Position numbers and translations under genes: made by a program. A DNA stretch of 64,000 bases from the NCBI GenBank assembly GCA_024628785.1, contig CP102404.1:1-64000 (forward strand), read 5' to 3'. The stretch is from Fusobacteria bacterium ZRK30 (GTDB lineage: Bacteria > Fusobacteriota > Fusobacteriia > Fusobacteriales > Fusobacteriaceae). This document shows positions 44,296-53,471 of this stretch, in pieces (position 1 is the stretch's first letter; every line of letters starts with the position of its first letter). The notes under the pieces are model-generated. The model saw nothing but the letters and a program-made list of their open reading frames with translations, was not told where the DNA came from and did no database searches.

Positions 44296-45156
44296 ATGAA
44301 AGACAGCAGAGTAGCAAAACCAGAATGGTTAAAAATAAACTTAGGAAGTGTTAAAGGGTTTCAAAATATAGAAAATATATTAAAGGAATTAAACTTAAAA
44401 ACAGTATGTAAAGAAGCAAACTGCCCTAACAGAGCAGAATGTTACTCTAGTGGAACTGCGACCTTTTTGATAATGGGAGGGATCTGCACTAGAAAGTGTA
44501 AATTTTGTAATGTAAAAGATGGCTCACCAAAAAGCTTGGATATTGATGAACCTAAACATATCGCTGAGGCTGTGAAAAAACTTAAATTAAATTATGTAGT
44601 AATTACATCAGTAACCCGGGATGATTTGGCTGATGGCGGTGCCGGCCATTTTTCTGAAGTTATAAAGGAGATAAGAAAGATAGACAAGGATGTCAGAATT
44701 GAAATATTGATTCCTGATTTAAAAGGGAGTGAAGACTCTTTAAAAATAGTTCTAAAGGCAATGCCGGAAGTATTAAACCATAATATCGAAACAATCCCAA
44801 GGTTGTATGAACTCGTAAGACCAGAGGCCGAATACAATAGGAGTTTGGAGATCTTAAAGATGTCAAAGGCAATCGATCCAAAAATTAAAACGAAATCCGG
44901 AATAATGTTAGGACTGGGGGAAACTCGAGAAGAAGTTATTGAAGTCTTTAAAGACTTGAGGAAAAATTCTTGTGATCTATTAACTATTGGTCAATATTTG
45001 AGACCATCTGCAGAACACTACCCTATGTCTGAATATGTAACTCCTGAAGAGTTTGAATGGTACAAACAAAAAGCTGAAGAAATGGGCTTTGAAGGGGTGG
45101 CTTCTGGACCTCTTGTTAGAAGTTCTTACAAAGCTTGGCAACTATATAATGATTAA
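44296..45156 (+). CDS. lipA: Lipoyl synthase
   Basis: I prefer the ATG at 44296 over an upstream GTG that would touch the AGGAG site. The 286-residue radical-SAM enzyme has the auxiliary cluster ligands CKEANCPNRAEC, the SAM cluster CTRKCKFC, the segment TSVTRDDLADGGAGHF and the C-terminal RSSY that ligates the sacrificial cluster. It inserts two sulfurs into octanoyl-GcvH. It heads the operon, so the cell makes lipoyl groups in step with the glycine cleavage proteins. Confidence 0.96.
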   Translation: MKDSRVAKPEWLKINLGSVKGFQNIENILKELNLKTVCKEANCPNRAECYSSGTATFLIMGGICTRKCKFCNVKDGSPKSLDIDEPKHIAEAVKKLKLNYVVITSVTRDDLADGGAGHFSEVIKEIRKIDKDVRIEILIPDLKGSEDSLKIVLKAMPEVLNHNIETIPRLYELVRPEAEYNRSLEILKMSKAIDPKIKTKSGIMLGLGETREEVIEVFKDLRKNSCDLLTIGQYLRPSAEHYPMSEYVTPEEFEWYKQKAEEMGFEGVASGPLVRSSYKAWQLYND

Positions 45157-45166
45157 GGAGGATAAA

Positions 45167-46267
45167 ATGGAATTGAAAAAAACATCGTTAAATGAAGTAC
45201 ATAAAAAACTAGGTGGTAAATTAGTAGACTTTGCAGGGTGGGAACTACCTATTCAGTTTGAGGGAATAAAAGCAGAACACCTGGCTGTCAGGGAAAGAGC
45301 CGGTCTCTTTGATGTATCTCATATGGGAGAAATTACTATTGATGGTTTAGAAGCTTTAAAATTTGTAGACTATTTAGTTGCCAATAATGCAAGTGTTATG
45401 AATGATAGTCAAGTGATGTATACATTTATGTGTAATGAAAAAGGTGGCGTTGTCGATGACTTGCTTGTCTATAAATATACCAATGAAAAGATATTATTGG
45501 TAGTAAATGCATCTAATATTGAAAAAGATTACAGATGGATAGAAGAAAAATCTAAAAATTTTGATGTTGTAACAAAAAACATATCTGATGATGTTTCACA
45601 AATTGCAATCCAAGGACCTAAAGCTCAAGAGATCCTTCAAAAGATTACAGGTATTGACTTAAATGAGATAAAATTCTTTACATTCAATTCTAAAGTTCTA
45701 CTATCTGGAATAGAATGCCTGGTTTCAAGGACTGGATATACTGGAGAGGATGGATTTGAAATATATCTGGATAATGATAAAGCTGCTTTTATTGTAGAAG
45801 AACTACTAAATGTCGGCGGGGAAGACCTTTCTCCTATAGGACTAGGAGCCAGGGATACACTTAGGTTTGAAGCAGGTTTACCACTTTATGGAAATGAATT
45901 GCGGGATGATGTTACTCCTCTTGAATCAGGACTTGGTTTCTTTGTAAAGTTAGAGGCTGGAGATTTTATAGGAAAAGATATCCTCGTAGCACAAAAAAAA
46001 GAAGGATTAAAACGAAGAACTGCTGGATTTAAATTAATTGGAAAAGGGATTGCCAGAGGCGGCTATAAAGCCTTTGCCGATGGAAAAGAAATAGGAGTTG
46101 TCACAACGGGCTATCAGCTTCCTGGACAAAAAGAAAGTATTGGTATTGCTCTTATAGATATAGAATATGCTAAAATAGGCAAAAATCTTCAAATTGAAAT
46201 TAGAAATAAACTTGTAGATGCAGAAGTAATCAGTAAAAAGTTTTTAGAAAAAAAATACAAAAAATAA
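45167..46267 (+). CDS. gcvT: Glycine cleavage system T protein (aminomethyltransferase)
   Basis: The start is the ATG at 45167 behind AAGGAGG, 10 bp after lipA. The 366-residue protein has 'FAGWELPIQFEGI', 'GLFDVSHMGEI' and 'RDTLRFEAGLPLYGNEL', all typical of GcvT, plus a C-terminal domain ending in 'GIALIDIEYAKIGKNLQIEIRNK'. It transfers the methylene from aminomethyl-GcvH to tetrahydrofolate with release of ammonia. Confidence 0.96.
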   Translation: MELKKTSLNEVHKKLGGKLVDFAGWELPIQFEGIKAEHLAVRERAGLFDVSHMGEITIDGLEALKFVDYLVANNASVMNDSQVMYTFMCNEKGGVVDDLLVYKYTNEKILLVVNASNIEKDYRWIEEKSKNFDVVTKNISDDVSQIAIQGPKAQEILQKITGIDLNEIKFFTFNSKVLLSGIECLVSRTGYTGEDGFEIYLDNDKAAFIVEELLNVGGEDLSPIGLGARDTLRFEAGLPLYGNELRDDVTPLESGLGFFVKLEAGDFIGKDILVAQKKEGLKRRTAGFKLIGKGIARGGYKAFADGKEIGVVTTGYQLPGQKESIGIALIDIEYAKIGKNLQIEIRNKLVDAEVISKKFLEKKYKK

Positions 46268-46294
46268 ACAAAAAATTTAGAGGAGGAATTAATC

Positions 46295-46669
46295 ATGGAA
46301 AAATTACTTTATTCAAAAAATCACGAATGGATAAAAAAAGAGGGAAATATAGCACTTATAGGAATTACTGATCATGCACAAAAATCATTGGGAGAAATTG
46401 TGTATGTAGAACTTCCCGAGGTTGATGATGAGTTTGAAGTTGAAGAAGCTTTCGGTGTTATCGAGTCTGTAAAAGCAGCTTCAGATTCATATATGCCTGT
46501 ATCAGGAAAAATCATCGAAATTAATGAAGCTTTAGAAGACAGCCCTACTTTATTAAATGAAGATCCGTATGGAACTTGGATTATAAAAATTGAACTTTCA
46601 GATGAAGGAGAATTAGAGTCATTATTAGACCTAGCAGCATACAATGAATTATGCGAGGAGGATAATTAA
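46295..46669 (+). CDS. gcvH: Glycine cleavage system H protein
   Basis: The 124-residue lipoyl carrier has the modified lysine K60 in ESVKAASD and the usual start '[22 protein letters not shown]'-like strand in family order, ending in a GTWIIKIE segment. It shuttles the aminomethyl group between the P, T and L proteins. AGGAGG precedes it, and its stop overlaps the gcvPA start by one base. No gcvL (lipoamide dehydrogenase) is in this operon. Confidence 0.97.
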   Translation: MEKLLYSKNHEWIKKEGNIALIGITDHAQKSLGEIVYVELPEVDDEFEVEEAFGVIESVKAASDSYMPVSGKIIEINEALEDSPTLLNEDPYGTWIIKIELSDEGELESLLDLAAYNELCEEDN

Positions 46670-48003
46670 TGTATAGATATATACCGGCTACGGAGGACGA
46701 TAGAAAAGAGATGTTAGATGTAATTGGTATTAACAGCGTCGAGGAACTTTTTGATGATATTCCTGAAGATTTAAAACAAAGTCAACCTTTAAATATTGGT
46801 GCACCTATGTCTGAAATAGAGTTGAAAAAAAGAATAGAAGAATTGGGTAATAAGAATTTATCAGATCTTATATGTTTTAGGGGAGCAGGGGCATACGATC
46901 ACTATATTCCTGCAGCAGTTAACCACTTGATCAGCCGCTCTGAATTTTATACAGCTTATACACCATATCAACCTGAAATCAGTCAGGGAACATTACAATG
47001 TATATTTGAATATCAGACGATGATAGCTAATTTAACCGGGATGTTTGCATCCAATGCTTCCATGTATGACGGTGCTACATCAGCAGCAGAAGGAGCTATG
47101 GTAGCAGCAACTGTTACTAAAAGAAAGGAGATCGTCGTTTCCAGAAGTGTTAATCCTGAGACAAGAAAAGTTCTTGAAACATATTGTAAATTTAGAGATA
47201 TAAAGGTAGTAGAGGTAGAACTGGATGAAGGTGTTACTTCTGTTAAAGGTTTAAAGGATAAAATTTCTGATAAAACAGCAGGAGTAATAGTGCAAAGTCC
47301 TAATTTTTTTGGAATAATTGAAGATTTGGATGAAATCAGAGAGAATATTACAGATAAAAAAACAAAATATATTGTCTATACAGACCTTGTAGCAATGGGA
47401 ATGCTTAAAACTCCCGGGGAATCTGGAGCAGATATCGTTGTTGGAGATGCCCAGAGTTTTAGCAGCGGACTTGCATATGGTGGACCTTATCTAGGATTTA
47501 TGGCAATAACCAAAGAACTTATCAGAAAGATGCCTGGAAGGATAGTTGGAGAAAGTGTAGATCAAGATGGTAAAAGATCCTATGTTTTAACTCTCCAGGC
47601 AAGGGAGCAGCATATCAGAAGGTATAAAGCCACTTCTAATATTTGTTCAAATCATGCATTAAATGCTTTAGCTGCTACTATTTGTATGAGTCTTTTGGGA
47701 AAAGTAGGATTAGAAAAGATGGCTGAGCAGTGTTATAAAAAATCTAATTATACATTGAGTAAAATCCTGGAAACTGGTAGATATAAATTAAAATTTAATA
47801 GACCTTTCTTCAAGGAATTTGTAATAGAGGGGGAGGAGTCTCCTGAAGTTATCAATGAAAAATTATTAAAGGATGGTATTTTAGGTGGGTATCCTCTGGA
47901 AAAAGAATATCCGGAATTAAAAAATACATCTTTAGTTTGTACTACGGAAAAAAGAAGTAAGTCAGAGATCGATAGTTTTGCTAAGAGGATGGGTGAGATA
48001 TAG
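46669..48003 (+). CDS. gcvPA: Glycine dehydrogenase (decarboxylating) subunit 1
   Basis: The 444-residue N-terminal half of a split P protein begins [16 protein letters not shown], as in other GcvPA, and contains 'CFRGAGAYDHYIPAAVNH', 'YTPYQPEISQGTLQ' and the GGPYLGFMA segment. It pairs with GcvPB to decarboxylate glycine. Split P proteins are usual in anaerobes and Gram-positives. The stop TAG is followed directly by the ATG of gcvPB. Confidence 0.96.
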   Translation: MYRYIPATEDDRKEMLDVIGINSVEELFDDIPEDLKQSQPLNIGAPMSEIELKKRIEELGNKNLSDLICFRGAGAYDHYIPAAVNHLISRSEFYTAYTPYQPEISQGTLQCIFEYQTMIANLTGMFASNASMYDGATSAAEGAMVAATVTKRKEIVVSRSVNPETRKVLETYCKFRDIKVVEVELDEGVTSVKGLKDKISDKTAGVIVQSPNFFGIIEDLDEIRENITDKKTKYIVYTDLVAMGMLKTPGESGADIVVGDAQSFSSGLAYGGPYLGFMAITKELIRKMPGRIVGESVDQDGKRSYVLTLQAREQHIRRYKATSNICSNHALNALAATICMSLLGKVGLEKMAEQCYKKSNYTLSKILETGRYKLKFNRPFFKEFVIEGEESPEVINEKLLKDGILGGYPLEKEYPELKNTSLVCTTEKRSKSEIDSFAKRMGEI

Positions 48004-49452
48004 ATGAGGGAATACAATAAACTTATATTTGAAATTTCTAAAAAAGGAAGATGTGGTTATTCACTACCGGAATTTGAGGTAGAGAATCCTGTTATTGACT
48101 CAGAAATACCAAAAAATTTACTAAAAACAAGGTCAGTAAAATTACCAGAAGTAAGTGAAAATGGAGTAGTGAGACACTATACTCGTTTATCTAATAAAAA
48201 CTTTGGATTAGATACAGGGTTCTACCCTTTGGGGTCTTGTACAATGAAATACAACCCTAAAATAAATGAAGAAATAGCCCGGAACTCTAAGATGGTAAAC
48301 CTCCATCCTTATCAACCTGAAGAAAGTGTACAGGGAGCTCTTGAAATGATGTATGAGGTGGAAACACATTTGGCTGAAGTCGCCGGGATGGACCAAGTAT
48401 CTCTCCAGCCTGCAGCAGGTTCCCATGGAGAGATGACAGGACTTATGCTGATAAAAGCTTACCATGAGAAAAATGGTGATTTTAAAAGAAAAAATATAAT
48501 ATTACCTGATTCTGCCCATGGAACAAACCCATCTTCAGCACAAATTGTAGGCTACAATGTAATTGAGATTAAATCAACACCAGAAGGTGATGTAGATGTA
48601 GAAGCTCTAAAAGAGCATCTAAATGATGAATTGGCAGGATTCATGTTAACAAATCCAAGTACCCTTGGGATCTTCGAATCAAATATAAAAGAAATAGCGA
48701 CACTTATACATGAAGCCGGAGGATTGCTCTATTACGACGGAGCAAATATGAACGCAATAATGGGCAAAGCAAGACCTGGAGATATGGGATTTGATGTAAT
48801 GCATTATAATTTACATAAGACTTTTTCTACTCCACATGGTGGAGGAGGTCCCGGGTGTGGAGCAATAGGATTTAAAAATAAACTTGCCCCTTTTCAGCCT
48901 GTACCTGTCATAGAAAAAACAAATAGTAAATATCACCTTAATTATGATAAACCGGATAGTATCGGTAAAGTTCGTAGTTTTTATGGGAATTATGGTGTTA
49001 TTTTAAGAGCATATGCATATATCTTGACAATGGGTGGAAGCGGCTTACAGACTGCTAGTGAAACTGCAGTTCTCAATGCAAACTATATGATGGCAAAATT
49101 AAAGGACCATTACCCTATTGCAGTTAATAGAGTATGTAAGCATGAATTTATATTAACAGAGCCGGAGCATGAAAAGGTAACTACACTTGACATTGCAAAA
49201 AGACTTTTAGATTTTGGATACCATCCACCAACAATCTATTTCCCTCTTATTGTAAAAGGAGCTATGATGATAGAACCTACAGAAACAGAGAGTAAAGAAA
49301 CAATGGATGAGTTTATAGATGCTATGATTGCTATAAAAAAAGAGATGGAGGAAGACCCTGAAATTGTTCTATCAGCACCTACAAACACATTAATTAAAAG
49401 AATTGATGAAGGAAAAGCTGCAAGAGATATAATTGTTACTCACTCTTGGTAA
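48004..49452 (+). CDS. gcvPB: Glycine dehydrogenase (decarboxylating) subunit 2
   Basis: The 482-residue PLP-binding half has the cofactor lysine in [20 protein letters not shown], '[18 protein letters not shown]' and '[16 protein letters not shown]'. With GcvPA it forms the P protein. It is followed after 36 bp by the UGA-containing small ORF and then glyA. Confidence 0.96.
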   Translation: MREYNKLIFEISKKGRCGYSLPEFEVENPVIDSEIPKNLLKTRSVKLPEVSENGVVRHYTRLSNKNFGLDTGFYPLGSCTMKYNPKINEEIARNSKMVNLHPYQPEESVQGALEMMYEVETHLAEVAGMDQVSLQPAAGSHGEMTGLMLIKAYHEKNGDFKRKNIILPDSAHGTNPSSAQIVGYNVIEIKSTPEGDVDVEALKEHLNDELAGFMLTNPSTLGIFESNIKEIATLIHEAGGLLYYDGANMNAIMGKARPGDMGFDVMHYNLHKTFSTPHGGGGPGCGAIGFKNKLAPFQPVPVIEKTNSKYHLNYDKPDSIGKVRSFYGNYGVILRAYAYILTMGGSGLQTASETAVLNANYMMAKLKDHYPIAVNRVCKHEFILTEPEHEKVTTLDIAKRLLDFGYHPPTIYFPLIVKGAMMIEPTETESKETMDEFIDAMIAIKKEMEEDPEIVLSAPTNTLIKRIDEGKAARDIIVTHSW

Positions 49453-49488
49453 GATATAATTCAAAAATAATAATTAGGAGGGAAATTA

Positions 49489-49797
49489 ATGAGTTTTTTA
49501 AATGGTAAATCGGCTAAAAAAGCTATAGAAGATAGCATATTGGAATCTCTTCTTGAAAGGGATGCCAAAATGTGTGATACATGAGACAGAAATGCGGCAT
49601 TATCTCTGGCATTTGGAGTAAAGTCTGAACTATCTCAGGATGAGGTAGAAGAAGTTAAAAATTATGTGAATGATTCAAAAGATAAAGAACTTTTACTTAA
49701 GGATAAGATCAAAGTTCAATTTATAAAAGGAGATGTTAAAGAAAGAAAAAATAAAGCTCTTTTAATTTTTAGATATAAATATTTGGAGGGGTTATAA
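49489..49797 (+). CDS. Candidate small selenoprotein with CDTU motif (unknown function)
   Basis: An ATG at 49489 follows TAGGAGGG. The frame holds one TGA (49582-49584, codon 32) and is otherwise open for 71 further codons to TAA 49795-49797, overlapping the glyA ATG by one base. With selenocysteine at the TGA the product is 102 residues, with C29-D-T-U32, a CxxU redox-type motif, followed by [11 protein letters not shown]. The rest is charged and helical ([12 protein letters not shown]), with a basic strand near the end ([13 protein letters not shown]). I know no family for it. Downstream codon use and tight coupling to glyA argue that the second part is translated. The alternative is a nonsense mutation. 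Confidence 0.65.
49585..49621 (+). promoter_or_regulatory. Possible bacterial SECIS hairpin just after the in-frame TGA
   Basis: Two folds are visible by eye. In one, TTA(T)CTC (49600-49606) pairs with GAGTAA (49616-49621) with a bulged U, leaving a 9-base loop TGGCATTTG that begins 22 bases after the TGA and has G at its second and third positions; this resembles bacterial SECIS rules. In the other, AAATGC (49590-49595) pairs with GCATTT (49609-49614). They exclude each other. Confidence 0.45.
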
Positions 49798-51029
49798 TGG
49801 GCAATAAACAACTTAGTAATATTGATAAAGAGGTCTTTGACCAAATAATCAATGAAAGGGAGAGACAGGAGAATGGAATTGAGTTAATTGCCTCTGAAAA
49901 TTTTGTATCTAAAGCTGTAATGGAGGCAGTGGGTTCGGAATTTACAAATAAATATGCTGAAGGATATCCCGATAAAAGATACTACGGTGGTTGTGAACAT
50001 GTAGATGTTGTGGAAAAGCTTGCAATTGATAGATTGAGTGAGCTCTTTGGCTGTAAATATGCAAACGTCCAGCCTCACTCTGGTTCTCAAGCTAATATGG
50101 CTGTGTATATGGCTCTTATAAATACAGGAGATAAAGTTTTAGGCATGGCACTGGATCAGGGGGGACACCTTACTCATGGCCACTTTGTAAACTTTTCAGG
50201 TTCTCTCTATGATATAGTTTCATATAAATTAACTGAAAAAGAGCAGATCATTGATTATAACAATATTAGAGAAATGGCTCTGAAAGAAAAACCAAAGTTG
50301 ATTATAGCAGGAGCCAGCGCTTATTCAAGGGAGATAGACTTTAAAAAATTTAGAGAAATAGCAGATGAAGTAGGAGCGTATCTTATGGTAGATATGGCAC
50401 ATATTGCAGGTCTTGTGGCTGCAGGTCTTCATAATAACCCTGTCCCATACGCTCATGTTGTTACATCTACAACTCATAAGACATTACGTGGACCTCGTGG
50501 AGGAATTATACTTTCAAATGATGAAGATATTATGAAAAAAATTAATAAAACTATCTTTCCGGGGATTCAAGGTGGACCTCTAATGCACGTAATTGCAGGT
50601 AAAGCAGTGGCATTTAAAGAAGCTCTTTCAGATGACTTTAAAGAATACCAAAAACAGGTTGTTAAAAATGCAAAGATCCTTGGCGAAACTCTCGTAGAAA
50701 GAGGATTTAATTTAGTTTCTGGGGGGACAGATAATCATATGTTCCTTGTTGATCTGCAAAATAAAGGAATCACTGGTAAAGAAGCTGAAAGAATACTTCT
50801 GGAGTCAGATATCACTACAAACAAAAATGCCGTTCCAAATGATCCTCAAAAACCCTTTGTAACAAGTGGAATAAGAATAGGGACTCCTGCTGTAACTACT
50901 AGAGGGATGAAGGAGAAAGAGATGGTTAAGATTGCTAATATGGTTGCAGATATTATAGAAGGAAAATCTGAAAAAAACTATAGGAAAGAAGTTCAGGCTT
51001 TAGCAGCAGAATTTCCAATAAACAGATGA
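49797..51029 (+). CDS. glyA: Serine hydroxymethyltransferase
   Basis: The 410-residue PLP enzyme has the 'ASENFVS' and '[18 protein letters not shown]' start region, the cofactor lysine K228 in [13 protein letters not shown], and '[15 protein letters not shown]'. It interconverts serine and glycine with tetrahydrofolate. In this operon, methylene-THF from glycine cleavage plus a second glycine could be turned to serine. Its ATG overlaps the stop of the UGA ORF, and its TGA overlaps the lipB start. Confidence 0.97.
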   Translation: MGNKQLSNIDKEVFDQIINERERQENGIELIASENFVSKAVMEAVGSEFTNKYAEGYPDKRYYGGCEHVDVVEKLAIDRLSELFGCKYANVQPHSGSQANMAVYMALINTGDKVLGMALDQGGHLTHGHFVNFSGSLYDIVSYKLTEKEQIIDYNNIREMALKEKPKLIIAGASAYSREIDFKKFREIADEVGAYLMVDMAHIAGLVAAGLHNNPVPYAHVVTSTTHKTLRGPRGGIILSNDEDIMKKINKTIFPGIQGGPLMHVIAGKAVAFKEALSDDFKEYQKQVVKNAKILGETLVERGFNLVSGGTDNHMFLVDLQNKGITGKEAERILLESDITTNKNAVPNDPQKPFVTSGIRIGTPAVTTRGMKEKEMVKIANMVADIIEGKSEKNYRKEVQALAAEFPINR

Positions 51030-51688
51030 TAAAAGATATAAGAGTTACAGACACAGGAAGGGTACCATATTTAAAATCTTATGAACTGCAAATGAAATTT
51101 TTTGACAACTTAATTTCTGATAAAGAAGTTTTGGGACACCTTATTATAACGGAACCTAATCCCACTATCACTAAGGGCATTAGAGGGGAAGATAGTGAGA
51201 TTTTTATTTCTAGAGAGGAAAGAGAAGAAAAAGGGATTGAACTTATTGATATTAGAAGGGGTGGAAAAGTAACTTTTCACGGTCCCGGTCAAATAGTTAT
51301 CTATCCTATCTTAAATTTATCTCATTTTAAAAAAAGCATTAAATGGTATATTGAATCTTTAGAAGATGTTGTAATTCTGACATTGAAAGAGCTGGGGATA
51401 AAAGCTCATAAAAAAGAAGGTATTGTGGGTATTTTTACTGAAAAAGGGAAAATTTGTGCTATAGGAGTGGAAGTAAAAAAATGGAGGACTCTTCACGGTA
51501 TTGCAATTAATCACGAAGTTGATCTGGACTATTTTAATAATATCAATCCTTGTGGTATAAGTAGTTTAGGAGTTACTTCAATATTAAATGAAGGTAATAA
51601 AATTGCAAGAGAGGATATAATAGATCTCTTTAAATTAAACTTTTCTAAGATATTTGATGTTTCCCTAAAAAATTACAACCGTTCGTAG
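51026..51688 (+). CDS. lipB: Octanoyl-ACP:protein octanoyltransferase
   Basis: The 220-residue protein has the LipB segments [20 protein letters not shown], the catalytic lysine in [13 protein letters not shown], the [11 protein letters not shown] strand and the catalytic cysteine in INPCGISS. It loads octanoate from ACP on GcvH, after which LipA adds sulfur. Start overlaps the glyA stop (ATGA). With lipA at the head and lipB at the tail, the operon brackets glycine cleavage with its own cofactor synthesis. Confidence 0.95.
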   Translation: MIKDIRVTDTGRVPYLKSYELQMKFFDNLISDKEVLGHLIITEPNPTITKGIRGEDSEIFISREEREEKGIELIDIRRGGKVTFHGPGQIVIYPILNLSHFKKSIKWYIESLEDVVILTLKELGIKAHKKEGIVGIFTEKGKICAIGVEVKKWRTLHGIAINHEVDLDYFNNINPCGISSLGVTSILNEGNKIAREDIIDLFKLNFSKIFDVSLKNYNRS

Positions 51689-51748
51689 TACAAAATATAA
51701 AATAACTATTTTAAAAATTTCAAAAACAAAGTCAATAAAATCAATCTT

Positions 51749-51776
51749 AAAAGGACACTTCTAATAGTGTCCTTTT
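51749..51776 (+). terminator. Terminator of the glycine cleavage operon
   Basis: AAAAGGACACT pairs with AGTGTCCTTTT around TCTAAT, with further T after it. Confidence 0.9.
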
Positions 51777-51784
51777 ATTTGATG

Positions 51785-51839
51785 TTTTTTCAGTTTTTCA
51801 GTTTTTCAGTTTTTCAGTTTTTCAGTTTTTCAGTTTTTC
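51785..51839. repeat. Octanucleotide tandem repeat (TTTTTCAG x6)
   Basis: Six CAG units, each separated by five T, form a perfect 8-bp tandem array between the lipB terminator and the 3' end of the MFS gene. The unit is not a multiple of three, so copy-number change would shift any frame crossing it. Confidence 0.9.
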
Positions 51840-51856
51840 TGCTATTTCTTCATATT

Positions 51857-52603
51857 TTATTTACATACTCTTTGGAATACATCCTTTTTTTTTATCATCC
51901 TGTCATAGATTAGATATATTGCAAAAATTACTATAACTGAAGATAAGATAATTATTTTCCAGCTTTCTAAAATAGAATATTTATCTGATAGTTTCCCGCT
52001 TATGGGAAGGAGCATGGTAATAAACAAAGATTCTAAGGTGTTAAAAGATGATACCATAGTGCTTCTTAAAGAGTCTTCCTTTATGAGCTCTTCATGGAGA
52101 TAAACTCCTACTTTCATTTCTAATATCAGAATGATAAAAACATGGAGCATGAAGAAGATAAGAGTGTATCTGCTATATATCATAGCAAAAAGTTTCTGTA
52201 AATTTTCAGTATGTCCCTCTTTTTTGAGTTTATTTACTACCCAGCTTCTCAATGAACCAGACGACAGTGCTTCAGCTGTTCCTGTTAATATCCCCGAAAA
52301 AAGTAGAATACCATAATTTTTATTCATTAAAAGTAATAATAATCCCAATCCTCTAATAAATCCACTTATCATAAGGGTCCTTCTCTGACCTAAACTATCG
52401 GCCAGTATTCCAGTGGGGATCTCCAGTATAAATGTAACCAACCAAAATACCGACAGATAAAACCCTAATTCAGTCAGGGAATACCCTTTCTTGCTCAAAT
52501 AAATGTATAAAATAGGCATAAAAAATGTAACTCCTACAGATCCTAAAACAGATCCGGTAAAATAATAATTTTTTATTTTATCTACCTTCAATCTTACCTC
52601 CAT
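51857..52603 (-). CDS. MFS transporter, internally shortened
   Basis: The 248-residue protein starts like a complete MFS N-terminal half: six membrane segments with the loop GILADSLGQRRTLMISG. After about residue 145 it jumps to what looks like the last helices of the C-terminal half (LPISGKLSDKYS then one more membrane segment). Normal MFS length is near 400, so about 150 residues appear to be missing while the reading frame is kept. It is probably a deletion derivative and unlikely to transport. Its start overlaps the DUF2087 gene upstream, whose stop is at 52578. The end lies next to the 8-bp tandem repeat. Confidence 0.7.
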   Translation of the reverse strand: MEVRLKVDKIKNYYFTGSVLGSVGVTFFMPILYIYLSKKGYSLTELGFYLSVFWLVTFILEIPTGILADSLGQRRTLMISGFIRGLGLLLLLMNKNYGILLFSGILTGTAEALSSGSLRSWVVNKLKKEGHTENLQKLFAMIYSRYTLIFFMLHVFIILILEMKVGVYLHEELIKEDSLRSTMVSSFNTLESLFITMLLPISGKLSDKYSILESWKIIILSSVIVIFAIYLIYDRMIKKKDVFQRVCK

Positions 52604-52868
52604 TATCTCTTAAAAAATAAGCTTTTCCATCTTTACTTCTTTCTAAATACCCTATGTCAATTAATTCTCTCCTTAAAAGGCAGCTATCATTGAGGACAGA
52701 AAGATTATTGAGGCATTTATTAATCTCATTTTCAGTGTATATTTTTTTAGCTTTAAAAAATGTTATTAAATATTTTAAAATTTGTATCCGTTTATTTCTT
52801 TTAGTGGGATAAAGTTTTAATAAACCATTTTTATCCAAAAAATTATTAACTTTTTTTTGATCGAACAT
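52578..52868 (-). CDS. DUF2087-domain protein
   Basis: The 96-residue protein matches the DUF2087 pattern: 'VNNFLDKNGLLKLYPTKRNKR', an ILKYL helix, YTENEINKCLNNL, then 'DSCLLRRELIDIGYLERSKDG'. The domain looks like a small winged helix, often fused to or beside regulators; its function is unproven. It overlaps the shortened MFS gene by 26 bp, so they share a transcript. A second member of the family is at 61331-61597. Confidence 0.85.
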   Translation of the reverse strand: MFDQKKVNNFLDKNGLLKLYPTKRNKRIQILKYLITFFKAKKIYTENEINKCLNNLSVLNDSCLLRRELIDIGYLERSKDGKAYFLRDNGGKIEGR

Positions 52869-53368
52869 ATTATGCTCCTACTTATCTTCTAATTTTTTTA
52901 TTTATGGTACAAGAAGTTAAAAAACTTAATTTTTTCACTTAATATTCTCATAGAGTTTATATTTTTGTCTTAAAAAAAATCAGCTATTACAAACGATGAA
53001 ATAAGCGATATGCAATACATTAACGTTACCAGTAAGAATTTAAAGATTTTAATTATAATTTTAACCATCTCCTCTGGGATCTAATTTAAACAGTTTGAGT
53101 TTTATTCTCTGCTATTTCTTTTTAATTGAACAAATCGACACACACTCAACCCTGTTGGAATATAGAAATACATATCTTCTGATCCGTTCTTTTTTTAGAA
53201 TATTTATAATTTCATATTTTAAAGAAAAAAGAGAGCCCACGCTCCCTTGCTTCTTATTTTCTCAATTTTCATTTATCATGTTCTTTTTCGACTCTCTCCC
53301 AAGGGTCACTCTAACATATTATGTTGTTAAAACTAATTTTTCAATTTTTTTATAAAAAAACCTTAAAA
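52869..53368. other. Intergenic region with no supported gene
   Basis: AT-rich spacer between divergent genes. An 86-codon Phe/Leu-rich open stretch at 53095-53355 has no ribosome site and low-complexity composition, so I do not call it. A short GC-richer hairpin (GAGC/GCTC) lies near 53233-53250. Confidence 0.5.
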
Positions 53369-53439
53369 TTGGAATTTTTTTTCCTTTATTTTTCCAAAAC
53401 AAATCTTTTTTTTATTTTTTTATATAAATTTGGAATTTT
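53369..53439. promoter_or_regulatory. TTGGAATTTT repeats in the promoter of the HTH/TPR regulator
   Basis: TTGGAATTTT occurs at 53369-53378 and 53430-53439, and an inverted TTCCAA at 53392-53397 pairs with the first copy. The second copy lies just before TATACT (53444-53449), a likely -10 box, and 33 bp before the start codon. It fits an autoregulatory operator. Confidence 0.5.
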
Positions 53440-53471
53440 ATTGTATACTTTCATTACGATTAGGAGGGTTT

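Noticed and set aside
45053-45166. Longer N-terminus for gcvT starting inside lipA
   Set aside because: The ATG at 45167 has an AAGGAGG site and matches the normal GcvT start; the upstream part is the out-of-frame end of lipA.
51840-51857. MFS C-terminus running through the 8-bp repeat
   Set aside because: The KYEEIAEKLKN reading near the repeat is in a different frame from the MFS stop, so joining them needs an extra frameshift that I cannot support.
53095-53355. 86-codon plus-strand open frame
   Set aside because: Phe/Leu/Ile-rich low-complexity reading of AT-rich DNA with no ribosome site, lying in the promoter region of the TPR gene.
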